Part shown: piece by piece, positions 32,853-43,739 of the stretch
Numbering within the stretch: the first letter of the stretch is position 1
How the letters are laid out: each line of letters starts with the position of its first letter
Assembly: GCA_023078555.1 (NCBI GenBank)
Contig: CM041200.1
Coordinates: 8,672,807 to 8,736,806, forward strand
Length of the DNA: 64,000 nucleotides
Direction of reading: 5' to 3'
Source: Ulva prolifera
Taxonomy: Eukaryota > Chlorophyta > Ulvophyceae > Ulvales > Ulvaceae
The notes under the pieces: generated by a model
Seen by the model: the letters and a program-made list of their open reading frames with translations, nothing else
The model's database searches: none
Told to the model about the DNA's origin: nothing
Program-made: the position numbers and the translations under genes

Positions 32853-34721
32853 GTCGCTCGGTTGCACTTGCTGGCTATGTTCACAAGAACATCAGAGCCT
32901 ATAAGGACTGATTCGTTTTACATATATTCATTGACGCCGACGCATGAGCATATTCGCATAGCGCTTGCTGCGGTAGGCAGCAACGCGACAGGTAAACAAG
33001 CAGTATGTGTGCTGCCAAGTACAAGTATACGCCACGCCTGAAGTTGCCGAGTCTAGATGATCATACCCGGAGTCATTCAAGCGGATCTTGCGTCCGTTGA
33101 AACTTGTTTGTTGCGTCATTTCAGCGCCGGAGCTCCGAATCAAGAAGGGGACAACAGCGCAGAGCTCGACCTGTCGAGGGCGTTCTGCACGAGCTGACCT
33201 GTCAACCACAGCAGTTTGATCACCACTCGCGAGGCAACATGCACCAAGCGGTGGCCAATGTTGAGGCACACAATGCCGCAGATTTATGTTCAGATGGCAG
33301 CATGGCTATCTTGTTCATTCCAGAGTGTGTTGGTGCAGACTTCTTCGTGAACACAATGGCCCACTTCAAGGATCGTGCCAAAGAGCTTGCCAATGCAGCA
33401 TGCGAGAGGCCTGGGCACGTTTGAGATGTAACCAGTGCCCCTGCTGCAATATATAGCGATGATCAAGACATTCCGACGGCAACCATCTCCCATGGCCAGA
33501 GCCTGCTATCAAGTGGCTGCCACATGAGGCAGGAGCATGCACATACGCTTGCATCAGCAGAGCTGCTGGACATATCCACGTAAGTGCCCATCAGCTATAG
33601 CACATTCGTGCCAAGTCCAGGCTAGGCATGACCTACACTTGTGCGCAGGTACAATTCACAATAGCAGGTCATACATGGGTGAGTGATGCTGGGAGGGCCA
33701 CGCAGAAACTCATGTGTTGGATACAACACATCACCGTGGTGTTGTTGCAAATCAAAGTCTGCTGAAAATAGTGCGAGCAAATTTCCCCACTGGATCAGGC
33801 AGCTGCATGCAGCAACAGTACGCGCCACAGGTATCGCACCGAAGCCATGTCTACGCAGGAAAGGCCCATAGCTTGCTTTCATACACACCAAAGAAATTGC
33901 CCGACAGAGGGACGTACTCGTACCGAGGCTGGATCTAATGGCATTTGGACACTGCCTCGCAAGGCATCGTGCGTGGTGTCGCGCAACGCCGGTTTGATAG
34001 CGGAATGGCTGTGGCGTTGCAGAGGACTATGATCGTAGGTTTGTGACAGTTTGCACCATGGGGAAAGACTTTGCCCCCGATGCACGCTGTCTTGGAGGGG
34101 CCAGTCGGATCCGGGAGGAATGGTGCAACATGTCGCGTAAAATTGCTTGCGCTCAGCCACAGGTGGGGTCCTGGATCATTCACCATCAGTTCTGTCATCG
34201 CACATAGTTATGATCGTAGTGCTCAGCAGATTCAAACAAGATTTCACGAGCCAGCACGAGTGACGCCAAGTTCGTCTCAGGACTTGCATTGGGAATGTGG
34301 GTCCAGAACGGTGCGAACACTTCTCGTGGACTGTTGCATCCTGTCGTGGCTGCCATTCACTGGATGATAAGCTGAACGTGAGCGCGCCTGCATCAAACAC
34401 AATGAAACCATGGCCTCCAGAGACCAAACTCAGCTGCAACAAGAGCAAGGCCCACTAGTGCACCATCGAATAGCGTGAACGGTGCTGCAAGGTTGTCTCA
34501 AAACCGGTAAGTCGACAGCTAGACACAGTTCATCAACCTGCATCCATAAGGCTGAGTTCAGAACCTGCATGCTGATGCGGACTGTGAGGATGCTGGGGCA
34601 CCAGCGCATCCATCTCTTGAACCATCTCTTGGAATGGCACGGATCAATGACCTGAAAGTCGCCTATGATACAGGGCACTCCGCAGAGCTGCAGTTGGCGG
34701 GCCATTTGAACGGCACATCAG
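32853..34721. other. No assigned gene
   Basis: The 5' end of the minus-strand membrane protein gene lies at the left edge. Plus-strand frames around 33.1-33.4 kb contain a protein-like stretch (IPECVGADFFVNTMAHFKD) that could be an upstream exon of the plus-strand gene at 34722, but splice sites could not be joined. Confidence 0.35.
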
Positions 34722-35394
34722 CAACGTGTACCACATGCACAGGCGCATCAATGATCAGCAGCTGCCAAAGGAACGCCGCAAGAATGAATGGGACTGCAAG
34801 ACCAAGCCAGTGCCTGTTCCGCAACTTGACAGGACGAAGATCATGGTGACATCGACAAGCCCGTGGCTTCCGACTGCTACACTCAGGTGGAGCGTTGAAC
34901 GTTTGTGCATCACGTTTGGCAATGCTGTGCTGGCAAGCACAACTGGATCAACTGGATCTGCGACACATGCACTGCCTTGTCAACGCCCCAATGTTAGCAT
35001 TTGCAGGCATGCTGCTGTTCCCATGGCATCCATGCGGAGGCCCTTGGAGGTACAGATGGCTGGCAGCTGCCACGCAGGTGCACCCACATCTGGCAGAGTG
35101 GCTGCCAGACAGAGCAGTCAACACCATGGAAGCACAGCCGCCTGGGCTACATCTTCCTCCTTCAAAGGCAGCATGAGTGCCTTCAAGAGCAGTGGGATAC
35201 AAGGCAACATGGATCCGCTGAGGAGGGCGTTCCGAGAGGCAATCCTGGAGGATGTTGTGAAGAACGGGATAACTGATGATGCTGGCCTGCAACAGCTGTT
35301 TGACAGGTGGGTGCAGGTCAATCCGGTGCAGCACAGGCCAGCTCTGACACTGGCCATCGAAGATGTGCAAGTGCGGCTTGATTCGCCACTGTGA
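34722..35394 (+). CDS. Unknown protein, three C-terminal exons
   Basis: This family is not recognised. Exon 34722-34845 follows a CATCAG acceptor and encodes NVYHMHRRINDQQLPKERRK, then NEWDCKTKPVPVPQLDRTKI. A probable exon at about 35006-35050 joins in phase (acceptor TTTGCAG, donor GTACAG). The last exon, 35138-35394, encodes a Ser-rich stretch and then DPLRRAFREAILEDVVKNGI and an acidic helical C-terminus ending DSPL before TGA. The first exon has the look of a basic, microtubule- or nucleic-acid-binding segment; the last resembles a paired-helix domain. The initiator is not found, so this is a C-terminal part. Function is unknown. Confidence 0.5.
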
Positions 35395-36418
35395 CGAGTG
35401 AAGACCAGGCATTGGAGCCACACCGGCCTACGTGAGACATCATAGCTTGTTGGACCTGCTCTGGGGTCTGTGTATAGGCAATGCAAGGACTGGTGCGGCG
35501 CTGTTAACTCTGATTGCGAAGGTGGCTCTGATTTGTGAAGACCACACAGTCTTACCCGCCAGTGCTCTTTCCGGAGGTCAGAGCCAATGATTGCATTGAA
35601 CGCAATAACTATCTGTAGCAGCACACCCAAGCTGGCCCCGGAATTGAGGGATGGCACGGATCTTGGAACGCAGGGCCTGGCGCAGACACGACGTGTTTGT
35701 TTTCTCAATGTTGCCATGAGCTTCCAGCAGCGTGCATGATGTGTGAAATTTTTGTGGCTTTATGCATCACATACGGACCTCGATCCGACAGAACGTGACT
35801 CGGAGGATGTGGCTGTCATTTGCGGAAAGATATCAGTTTTGTCATCCCGGTCGACATGATACACTCTATAAGACGCCCCGGAGCCTTTTTTGCGCCAAAG
35901 CCGCGCCGCTGATGAGCCTCAGACGTCCTCACTCCGCCGGAATACCGTATGATCCCTTCAGTTGACAGCTGCTGACTGGTGCAGTCATACGTGTGCTGCC
36001 GCAGTCCAGCGCACGTGCGACAACGCACTCGTGATGGCAGCACCATGTCAAGCGCGGGGCCGGTACGTTCAAACAGAACACCGAACATTCAGCGGCGAGA
36101 CTGTGGTAACAGAAGACGGCATCAAGGCCAAAGCGTTCAAGGTGCCGAAGGTTGCGTCATCGTCATGGTGCGAAACGGCGAATTATCGAAGCCTTTTCCG
36201 GGAAACGCACAGGCGCGGCCGCCGCGCCGGGTCTCGTTTTCCCTTGCAGAGCAGCCACGGTCAGCGCATTTACGCGAAGGAAAGCAGCCATTTGAAGTAC
36301 GAATGTTCCCAAGGTTTGCTCGTGGCTCAAGCAGGTTCCTGCTACAACTCTGCAATTTACTTTCGCTCTGAAGCTTCGAGGCTTCGCTTCCCTGTCGATC
36401 ATTTGGAAGTCATTGAAG
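35395..36418. other. No assigned gene
   Basis: This holds the 3' flank of the unknown gene and the 5' flank of the RING-finger gene. An open plus-strand frame at 36034-36444 runs into the first RING exon in another frame, so it is either 5' UTR or an unresolved upstream exon. Confidence 0.35.
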
Positions 36419-37140
36419 ATGTATGCTGTGACGTCATTTGCTGAAGCGGTTCAATTTGCCGCGCGTTGCGTCGAGTGCCCAATATGCAAAGGTCAGCCCT
36501 CGCCCGCGTTGATGCAGTCCATTACATTTCAGTCGTGATGGCAGTTTGAATGATGCTCCTTGCAGAAGCGTGTGAGAATCCCGTGCGACCAAAAAACTGC
36601 TCTCATCGGTACTGCATGGGCTGCTTCCGCAAGTGCTTCCAGGATAAGCAAGAAAAGCACTGCGCAACGTGCCGGACGCCCATCCTGTCTGTAAGCAAGC
36701 GCGGTTTCACAGAGGTGCGTTGCGCCGAACCCACGCATGCTCCGAGCCGGCACAAGTTCCGTGTTCTGCGTGCACGAGACCCCCTCGCTGCGCTTTCAGT
36801 GCCCGCCTCGTGACATCAACTGATCATACATGCACACACGGGCCTGCACAGATGCGACTTTGATGTGTGCGAATCTCATCCTCGTTCCCACAATTGCTCT
36901 TCACGTTGCTGATCGGACCGTGAGTGCTGGAAATGTTCCACACAGGTCCGCAACATTGCGAAAAGCTCACCGCCTACAATGCTGCATGAGTGCTACACAG
37001 CACTGCAATTCAGGCGCTTCATTTGTGACTTCCGACGAAGCTTTCAGTCGCTGAGCATGAGAGTCGTAGTGCCTGAAGCACATCGAAACAACAGTGCCAC
37101 ACCTATCTCGCTGACATTCAGTGCTGATCATCGAACATAA
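36419..37140 (+). CDS. RING-finger protein (probable E3 ubiquitin ligase)
   Basis: Three exons: 36419-36491, 36566-36714 and 36946-37140, giving 138 residues in a continuous frame. The RING is a textbook C3HC4: C20-x2-C23-x12-C36-x-H38-x2-C41-x2-C44-x12-C57-x2-C60, with the CPIC start in exon 1 and CSHRYCMGC in exon 2. The intron therefore splits the zinc-binding module between the first and second ligand pairs. The third exon (starting VRNIAKSSPPTMLHECYTAL) is basic and ends at a TAA; it is less certain, because an alternative GTAAGC donor exists at 36691 inside exon 2. The start ATG at 36419 is the first in frame, but an upstream extension is possible. RING proteins of this kind usually recruit E2 enzymes for ubiquitin transfer; substrate unknown. 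Confidence 0.75.
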
Positions 37141-38708
37141 ATCTCCGCATCTCATCCCAAACCCTTTATGACTCCAGCAAGGACCTGATGTATGTGCCTG
37201 TGGCTGGCTTGACACATTGAAACATATACATACATCCCTGTCTTTCCCACATACCTGCATATGCAGTTTCCACTCCCCCACGGGCCATTGGAGATATCAC
37301 ATTGGGAACTAGCTGCAGCGTCTGAAAAGGTGCAAGTGGTGGTCAATGCAGGCCTCAGTAACAGAATTCACACACTGCACAGCTGCCCTACTACACCATG
37401 CATACAGCCATGTACATGTGCAAGCACTAGAACCTGCCTCCGGGCGGGCTCAATGCGTAAAACATGCACGTAATCTTGCGTCAGACACCAGCCCAGGCAG
37501 CGGTGTTGAGCTGGTGCATGCTGCTGAAGCCACCTCTGCAGAGCTCTGACGCTGCAGCCCCTCCGCAGATCCCTCATGCATATCTGCTCATGCTTGCCAC
37601 AGTCATGATCTGGCTCATCTGTGGAGAGGCCACCTGGGAGATGTTGGTGGTGGTGATTTGGTGAATCTATTGAGTCCCGCAGACTAGGGCCCGTAACAAA
37701 CCAGCAACGGGGATCCAAAACATTTCGGGTATCGTGGTCTCACACCTGCCCTCACAGGCTGTGATGCGGGAGTCGCAGGAGATGCTCGTATGGGTATCAT
37801 GCGTGTGCCAGTCAGGGGGAGGCTCTCTCACTGCACTTGACACCCTGCATACTGCTGCATGCATGACCACTGCACACTTGCTCCCATGCAGCCCCCAACC
37901 TACCTGGCAGCTGCATCTCCCCCTCCTCCCCCTACTCCCTATATCGCTCCATCAGCACCGCAAACGCAGCTGTCGCGGCGGCTCCACTCATGCCAGCAGA
38001 ATGACCTGTCAGGTGGCACCGCAGGCCACACACAGAGCACAGTCATGTCAGTGCCAGTGCTGGCCAGACACCAAGAGGCCAGACACAGATCTGGCCCAGG
38101 TGCCCGGTCAAGCATATCTATACCCTCACGCTGTGAATCAGTGACCTCGTTCACCGACCTTGTCTGCGTCGTTCGAGGCACCGCTGAATTCTGTAGTCAT
38201 GAGTAGGTGCAAGAGAATGTGCTGCACCGCCGTCCGATTCGCAATGCGGCGCAGTGGGTGTTGGAATTCGGCCTGTGGTGTTCAGCCAGTGCCATGTTCA
38301 GTGAGCAGACACCGTCATAGAGCACTTGCTGATGACTTCTGCTTGCGCCTGCTTGGGACATTGCGGCTCATGCAGCGATCTCCCTCGCAGCGCCCTCTGT
38401 GCAAATTGTTCAACAGCAGTGCCTTCAGTGACACGGCTTCTATCATGTTCTGTCATTCTGTCGCGTGTGCGCCACACAGAGCAGCAGCGCCACTCACCCG
38501 CAGTGTGCATGCGTTCCAGCAAGTGGCTGCAGCACGTCTCGGCCGTAGACACCTCCATAGAGCACTTGCAGCGCAATTGTCGTTGCATGGAGTGCATGTA
38601 ACAGTTCCGAGGGCACTGTCAGAATGGCAGACCTTTTGCTTCCGGCGCCGCCCCCCCACCCACCAGGCCTCGCACATGGATTCAGGCGTAGTGGTGATTG
38701 CGGTACAG
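37141..38708. other. No assigned exon
   Basis: Upstream exons of the Ala/Pro-rich protein gene starting at 38709 are expected here, because its first recognised exon follows an acceptor, but I could not choose among candidates. Confidence 0.35.
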
Positions 38709-39693
38709 GACGCGCTCTTCTCCAAGGTCGCCGCGCTCGTGCCGGGGATCCGCGAGGCCGAGTCGGACGATGACTTTGACCTGGCGAAGATGATGGAGCG
38801 CCACCGCCTGCAGAGCGCGAAGATCCGGCAGGAGGCTGTGCAGATGCGGCAGGGCCAGCCGAACAAGTGCGGACATCCTCCCTCTCGTCCTTCTCCTGCA
38901 CAGTAGGCCACAACGCATGGCCACCGCTGATGAACACTCGTGACCGCAACCGAATACTGGAATCCATGCAGCGAGCGGTCGTCTGAATCGGCTTCGTCAT
39001 GCATGTGTTTGTGAATGTGTGGGGTGGCTGTGAGCTGCTGCCGTCGCGCCATGCTGTGCATGGCCACTCCGCAGCGTGTGCATGCACCTGGTGTGTCGCA
39101 TTCTTGTTGCGTCATCGAGACACAGAGGCTGACTCACTTCTGGCCGCCGCGGACGCTGCAGCTGTTGCTTTGCCCGCTGGTACCGGTGTGTGTGGCGTGC
39201 GTTGTGCGAGCGCTGGTGCCAGAGGCAGGCCCGGGGTCGCAACACCAGCAGGTGCCCCGACGCTAGACAATGGTGACAGATTCGGCGCTGCTGCAGGCAG
39301 CCGGTGGCGCATGCCACGCGGCAGCATCCGCAAGCGGTCGTCCCCCACAGCGGCCCTTCCAGCGCACAGCAGGCGCATGCTGTGACTAACGGTGCCGCCT
39401 CGGCGGCACCCGCACAAAGACCGCCCGGCTCGCTCCCGCCTCTCGACGCGGCTCCCCGCCCATCCCTGCCCGCGCTTGCCTCCTCCGGGCCCACGGCCGG
39501 CGCAGGCGCGGCCTCTGCCGCCCCCGCGGCCGCCGCCGCGGCGGCACCGCCGCCATCGGCTGCCGCAGCTGCGGACTCAGCAGGCCCCCCAGTAAACGGC
39601 AACAAGCGCCCTGCAGGAGATATGGCGGCACCCGGAACGGGCACAGCGACGGGTGGTGGCGCAGGCCCAGATGCAAAGCGCGCGAAAGGCTGA
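38709..39693 (+). CDS. Unknown Ala/Pro-rich protein with NLS-like tail
   Basis: Exon 38709-38866 follows a GGTACAG acceptor and encodes a charged helical segment (VAALVPGIREAESDDDFDLA, then KMMERHRLQSAKIRQEAVQM). Its GTGCGG donor joins in phase to exon 39297-39693 (acceptor CTGCTGCAG). That exon continues with a Gln-rich stretch and a long low-complexity Ala/Pro region, then KRPAGD and a C-terminal KRAKG before TGA. The two basic clusters about 25 residues apart look like nuclear-localisation signals. The first helix with an acidic DDDFDL core is probably the conserved part. N-terminal exons are missing. A nuclear co-factor is a reasonable guess, but no family is identified. Confidence 0.55.
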
Positions 39694-40061
39694 GGCCGTA
39701 GCTTCGAGTGGCGCCGATAGCTCAGGCATTGCCGTCCAGGCCGTGCCGTTTACGTGCCTTATGCGTGTGCGTGCAGTATTGCCGGGCGTCAGCACTCAGG
39801 CACTGGTGGCTGAGGTGTACCATGGCCATCGTGTTTTAAGGCGCATGCTTTCTCAGGTGTCTTGGTGGAACCCCGTGCGTGATGTTGCTGCAGTTTTGTA
39901 GCCGTGCGCGCTAGGGTCGTACCTCGCAGCTGTGGATGCTGCAGGGATCCACAGGCCAGGGCCGTGTGGCAGTGCACCCAGGCTATGTTTTGGCGTCAGC
40001 AACGCGATCGTGACACGCGGCCTTGATGGCCGCGGACTGAGTGCTTCATATTTTTCCCCAG

Positions 40062-40463
40062 GTATTGTTGGCAGCAATTATGGCAGCGCCAGCGAGATCA
40101 GCAACCGGCTGCGCGACCCTGGGATTTACAGAGGTGGTTTGGCTGTATGAGAATGCGGCCGCCGTGCTGACCACCACCGTCAATGTAGTCGCCATGTGTT
40201 GTCGCCTTTCGTGGCCACTCGATCTGTAACAACACCTGTCGGTGATGTCGTGTCGCCTGGCTCATGTTGAAAAGCCAGAGAGCACAGTGAGAGCTGTACT
40301 GGCCCGCTGACTGAGCTATGGTCTTCTGTGCTAGCAGATTATGATATTCAGAATGAAGGAGGCCACCTGCAGCTCTGATGTATACGGACCAGGGGCACCT
40401 CGTTGCCGTATCTGGCAGCCCACACAGACGAGCGCCGCTGCCTTTCCCCGGCACCAGTTCAAG
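40062..40463 (+). CDS. Two exons of an unknown gene
   Basis: A strong acceptor (TTTTTCCCCAG) precedes exon 40062-40144, which encodes IVGSNYGSASEISNRLRDPG. It joins in phase, through a GTATGA donor and a CTAGCAG acceptor, to exon 40338-40463, which encodes IMIFRMKEATCSSDVYGPGA and continues to a GTAACG donor. Both ends continue beyond the recognised exons. I do not recognise the protein, and the join is plausible rather than proven. Confidence 0.3.
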
Positions 40464-40560
40464 GTAACGATGGTTTGGTGGAATTTCTGCTGCACTGGTT
40501 CTTCCCAAGGTGCTCAGAAATCACACAGCTGCAGGACTGACCTGGTGCCCTCCCTCCTGG

Positions 40561-40617
40561 ACAGGCCTGTTGTATGCGATGGGCCTGTGTGCCGCCCATC
40601 GCATACAACAGGCCTGT
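40561..40617. repeat. 24-bp perfect inverted repeat with 9-base loop
   Basis: The left arm (40561-40584, starting ACAGGCCTGTTGTATGCG) and right arm (40594-40617) are exact reverse complements around the loop CTGTGTGCC. The loop and the sequence after the right arm both belong to the direct repeat GGCCTGTGTGCCGC (40582-40595 and 40611-40624). The arrangement suggests a template-switch duplication. Confidence 0.9.
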
Positions 40618-41741
40618 GTGCCGCTATTGTAGCTGGAGATCTAGGTCTCCGCCCCTCGAGCTCTGGAGACCATATGTTTGACCGTCTCCGGATCCACGGC
40701 ACACACGTCTCCCATCGGAAAGCTCTTATGTGTCTGTGGGTACATATGGAGCCTTGTACGGCTACATGACGTCCAGTGCTGCTGCCCAGTGGTTGGCGTT
40801 TGGCTCTCAACGGCCGATGGCTTGGCTGAAGAGGATCGCAATGGTGTACCTCATTTACTGAAGTAGCTCTGTCCATCGAACATAACAGACCTATTCCTTA
40901 TCAACAGTAACGTTGTTCAATACATGTTCATGAGGCAACACCACAGTACGGTGTGCCCTCTGGCCACTGTCCCAATATGTCGGGACTACCACTGCGGTCT
41001 ATAACATTGGTGCTTCACCAAGCAGCCGTTCAACTTCTTCCCCGACCAGTGTTGATGGCTGGTCTCGACAGGCTTCGCTTTTCATTGCTTCTGCTGATCT
41101 GTCTGCGCATTCATTGCAGACATGTATTGCGCTTGTGCTGCTAACAAATTAACTATAATTATTATTATAGTGGCTTCGGGTGGCAACTGTGTGCAGCGCT
41201 CACGCAATTCTTAAGCCAGAGGCTGACCACATCGAGGCCCGGGGATGGGGTGAGCGCCCGCATGGACGCTTACTGTCGCCGGGGGACAGCCGCCGCTGAC
41301 TCGGACTTGGGCCCGGATAGCTGACATACAATGGGAATCGCTAGGATAATTATCCTGTTAACAAAGGTCCCCAGTGCAGCTCAGGCCGCCTTGCTCTTCC
41401 CCTGACAGTGTGTCTAGGCGAAATCGTTTTGAGAATGTTAAGAGGAAAGTCTGGAAAAGGGGCGTGGCCTCAGGCGTCGGGCGTGGGACGATATCCTAGG
41501 AGCAGGGGCGGTTCGCGAGACGGCAATTCTGGGGCCAGCGGCCACACTCCCGCGCTATATCGCTTGAGGCCTCGGAATATCGGGGCGAATGCATGGTTGG
41601 CTGTGCACCTGACACCGGGCACTGCATGAGGAAAACATGGACGCCGATGTGCTCGGATATATTGCACACAGGACATCGCCGCATGCTTAGAAATAGTTTC
41701 CCTCACCAAAGTTTGGTCACCTTGTCACACCCACTGCCAAA

Positions 41742-43739
41742 ATGTCCTGCACACTCCGCTCCGCAAAGCCCGCCCCTGTGCGATCCCGCGCAGTTGTCGC
41801 CAGGGCAGCTGCAGCGAACCCAGTTCCTGACATGAATAAGAGAAATATCATGAACGGGCTTCTCCTCGGCGCCACCGCTCTGCCTGTGGCTGGCCTCGCT
41901 GGCCCTTTCCTGGCCTTCTTCGTTCCCCCCAGGTGCGGGAAGATGCACACCTTGCTACAACCGATCTTCATCATAGTACTTGCTAATTCAATATCTTCCA
42001 ACGGGATTCATGTCAAGGCATAGTCGTGTTTTCGTCAACCCTCCGCTGCCACGTGAACATACGAGATTTCCACCGTACACGTTTGCGCTTGCTGGAAATC
42101 GTCACGCCTCTGCATGTATCCTTGCATGAGCAACACATGCTTGATTATCTATCACAGGGTGAGGTCGCGGCAGTACTCGCGCTAGCAGCATACAGCTGCG
42201 GATGTAGCACGGCCGGCTTGCTGCCTCGATCGCACAGTCTGTTCCGAACGATGTGAGCAACAGCTCTAGCCATATCAAATTGTACTATCTCGAAGCGTTG
42301 GTGTTGACGATGATGTTGATGTTGCGCACCTCGGACTTGGTAAGGCTGCTATACGACGCATCACACTGCAACATCCACACGAATCTGTCACTGGACGAAT
42401 AATCATTCTACAATGTGCAGCGCGGGTGGCGGTGGCGGTGGCCTGGCTGCTAAGGATCAGGCTGGCAACACCATCAAGGCCACCTCCTACCTGAAGACTC
42501 ACCCCGTTGGTGACTACTCCCTGTGCCAGGGCCTGAAGGTATGCCAATGTTGTCTCTTGCTCAGGTATCAGGCTTTATAGTTTTTCGCACTTGGGTGGGT
42601 CAGCCTTTGCTTCCCGACAGTGCTGTGTGAATGCCAAGCCCTTGCAACATCTATTTGTTCTACACTGTGATTACAGTCTCAGCCACCCCTAACGAAGTGA
42701 CCCAGCCTCATCCAAGAAGAAGAGGAAGACCAATCTTTATCTTCTTGGCTCAGGCTGGGTTGTGCTGCAGTCGCGTTGCTTTAATAGTTGCACTGAGCAG
42801 GACCACTCGTAGTGGATATGTCAGCATGAGCACTGTGATGGTGTCTGCGCTGTTTCTGCTCTTTGCTGTCAAAATTGGAATCGGCACTTTCCATTAGAGG
42901 TATTCCGACCGCTGAACGTAGATGTGAAGCCAAGTTGTTGTCGCCTCGTAGTCTTGTCATGCCAAGGTGGACGTCACAGATGTTGCACCATACCTGCATG
43001 CCTGTGTTGAGCCCGATCATTTGGAACAATTCCAAACATTCAGGTATACTTTCTGGGTTTCAGCCCTGGAAATGCTGCACCGCGACCCAACACTGCTGCA
43101 TGCCAGCATGATGTCATGCTTGTCCTTGATACAATGTCAGGCCATCACCTGCTCTTGTCGTCTGACGTAGTCATGTGTCAGCATGAGTGGTCATTGCAAC
43201 CCAGTTCTCAGCCCCTGTTCTTGCAGTTTACCGGTGTATGCTGCGCATCACAGTGATTCATGGCATCCTGGGCAAGGCAGTTGCTGCACACAGATGACAT
43301 TCTCACTCTCTGGTCACACTGGCATGGCTTTATTGGGGGATGCTGTTGTTGTTGTCGGGGCCTGCCTTGGTCTCTGTTCCACCATCCTCCCAATATCCTA
43401 CCCTCCTGTTCAGGCTGCTCAATGGCTGGATGTTGATTGTTCCGCCATGTGCAGGGTGACCCCACATACCTGATTGTCACACCTGAGAGCCAGATCGAGA
43501 CCTTTGGCCTGAACGCCATCTGCACCCACCTCGGCTGCGTCGTTCCATGGGTCCCTGCTGAGAACAAGTTCAAATGCCCTTGCCACGGCTCCCAGTACAA
43601 CACTCAGGGCAAGGTCATCCGTGGCCCTGCTCCCCTCTCCCTCGCGCTCGCTCACGTCGATGTCAACGATGATGTTGTCACCCTCACCACCTGGACAGAG
43701 ACGGACTTCCGCACGGACCTCGCTCCTTGGTGGGCATAA
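41742..43739 (+). CDS. petC: Cytochrome b6f Rieske iron-sulfur protein
   Basis: Rieske 2Fe-2S subunit of the thylakoid cytochrome b6f complex, which takes electrons from plastoquinol and passes them to cytochrome f. Exons 41742-41932, 42421-42538 and 43455-43739 give 197 residues in one frame. Residues 1 to about 25 are a short Arg/Ser/Ala-rich chloroplast transit peptide; about 36-63 form the single membrane anchor (from [20 protein letters not shown]); a flexible hinge with six glycines opens exon 2. Exon 3 carries both cluster-binding loops, C126-T-H128-L-G-C131 and C144-P-C146-H147-G-S, so all four ligands and the disulfide pair are present. The C-terminus with WTETDFR and PWW is typical of the family. 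Donors are GTGCGG and GTATGC. Exon 3 strongly favours C-ending codons, as expected for a highly expressed photosynthetic gene. Confidence 0.97.

Larger units (their letters stand above)
39694..41741. other. Partial unknown gene and a long hairpin
   Basis: Besides the two exons reported at 40062-40463 and the hairpin at 40561-40617, I see no assigned coding sequence. The petC promoter should lie just upstream of 41742; no clear TATA box could be defined. Confidence 0.35.
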
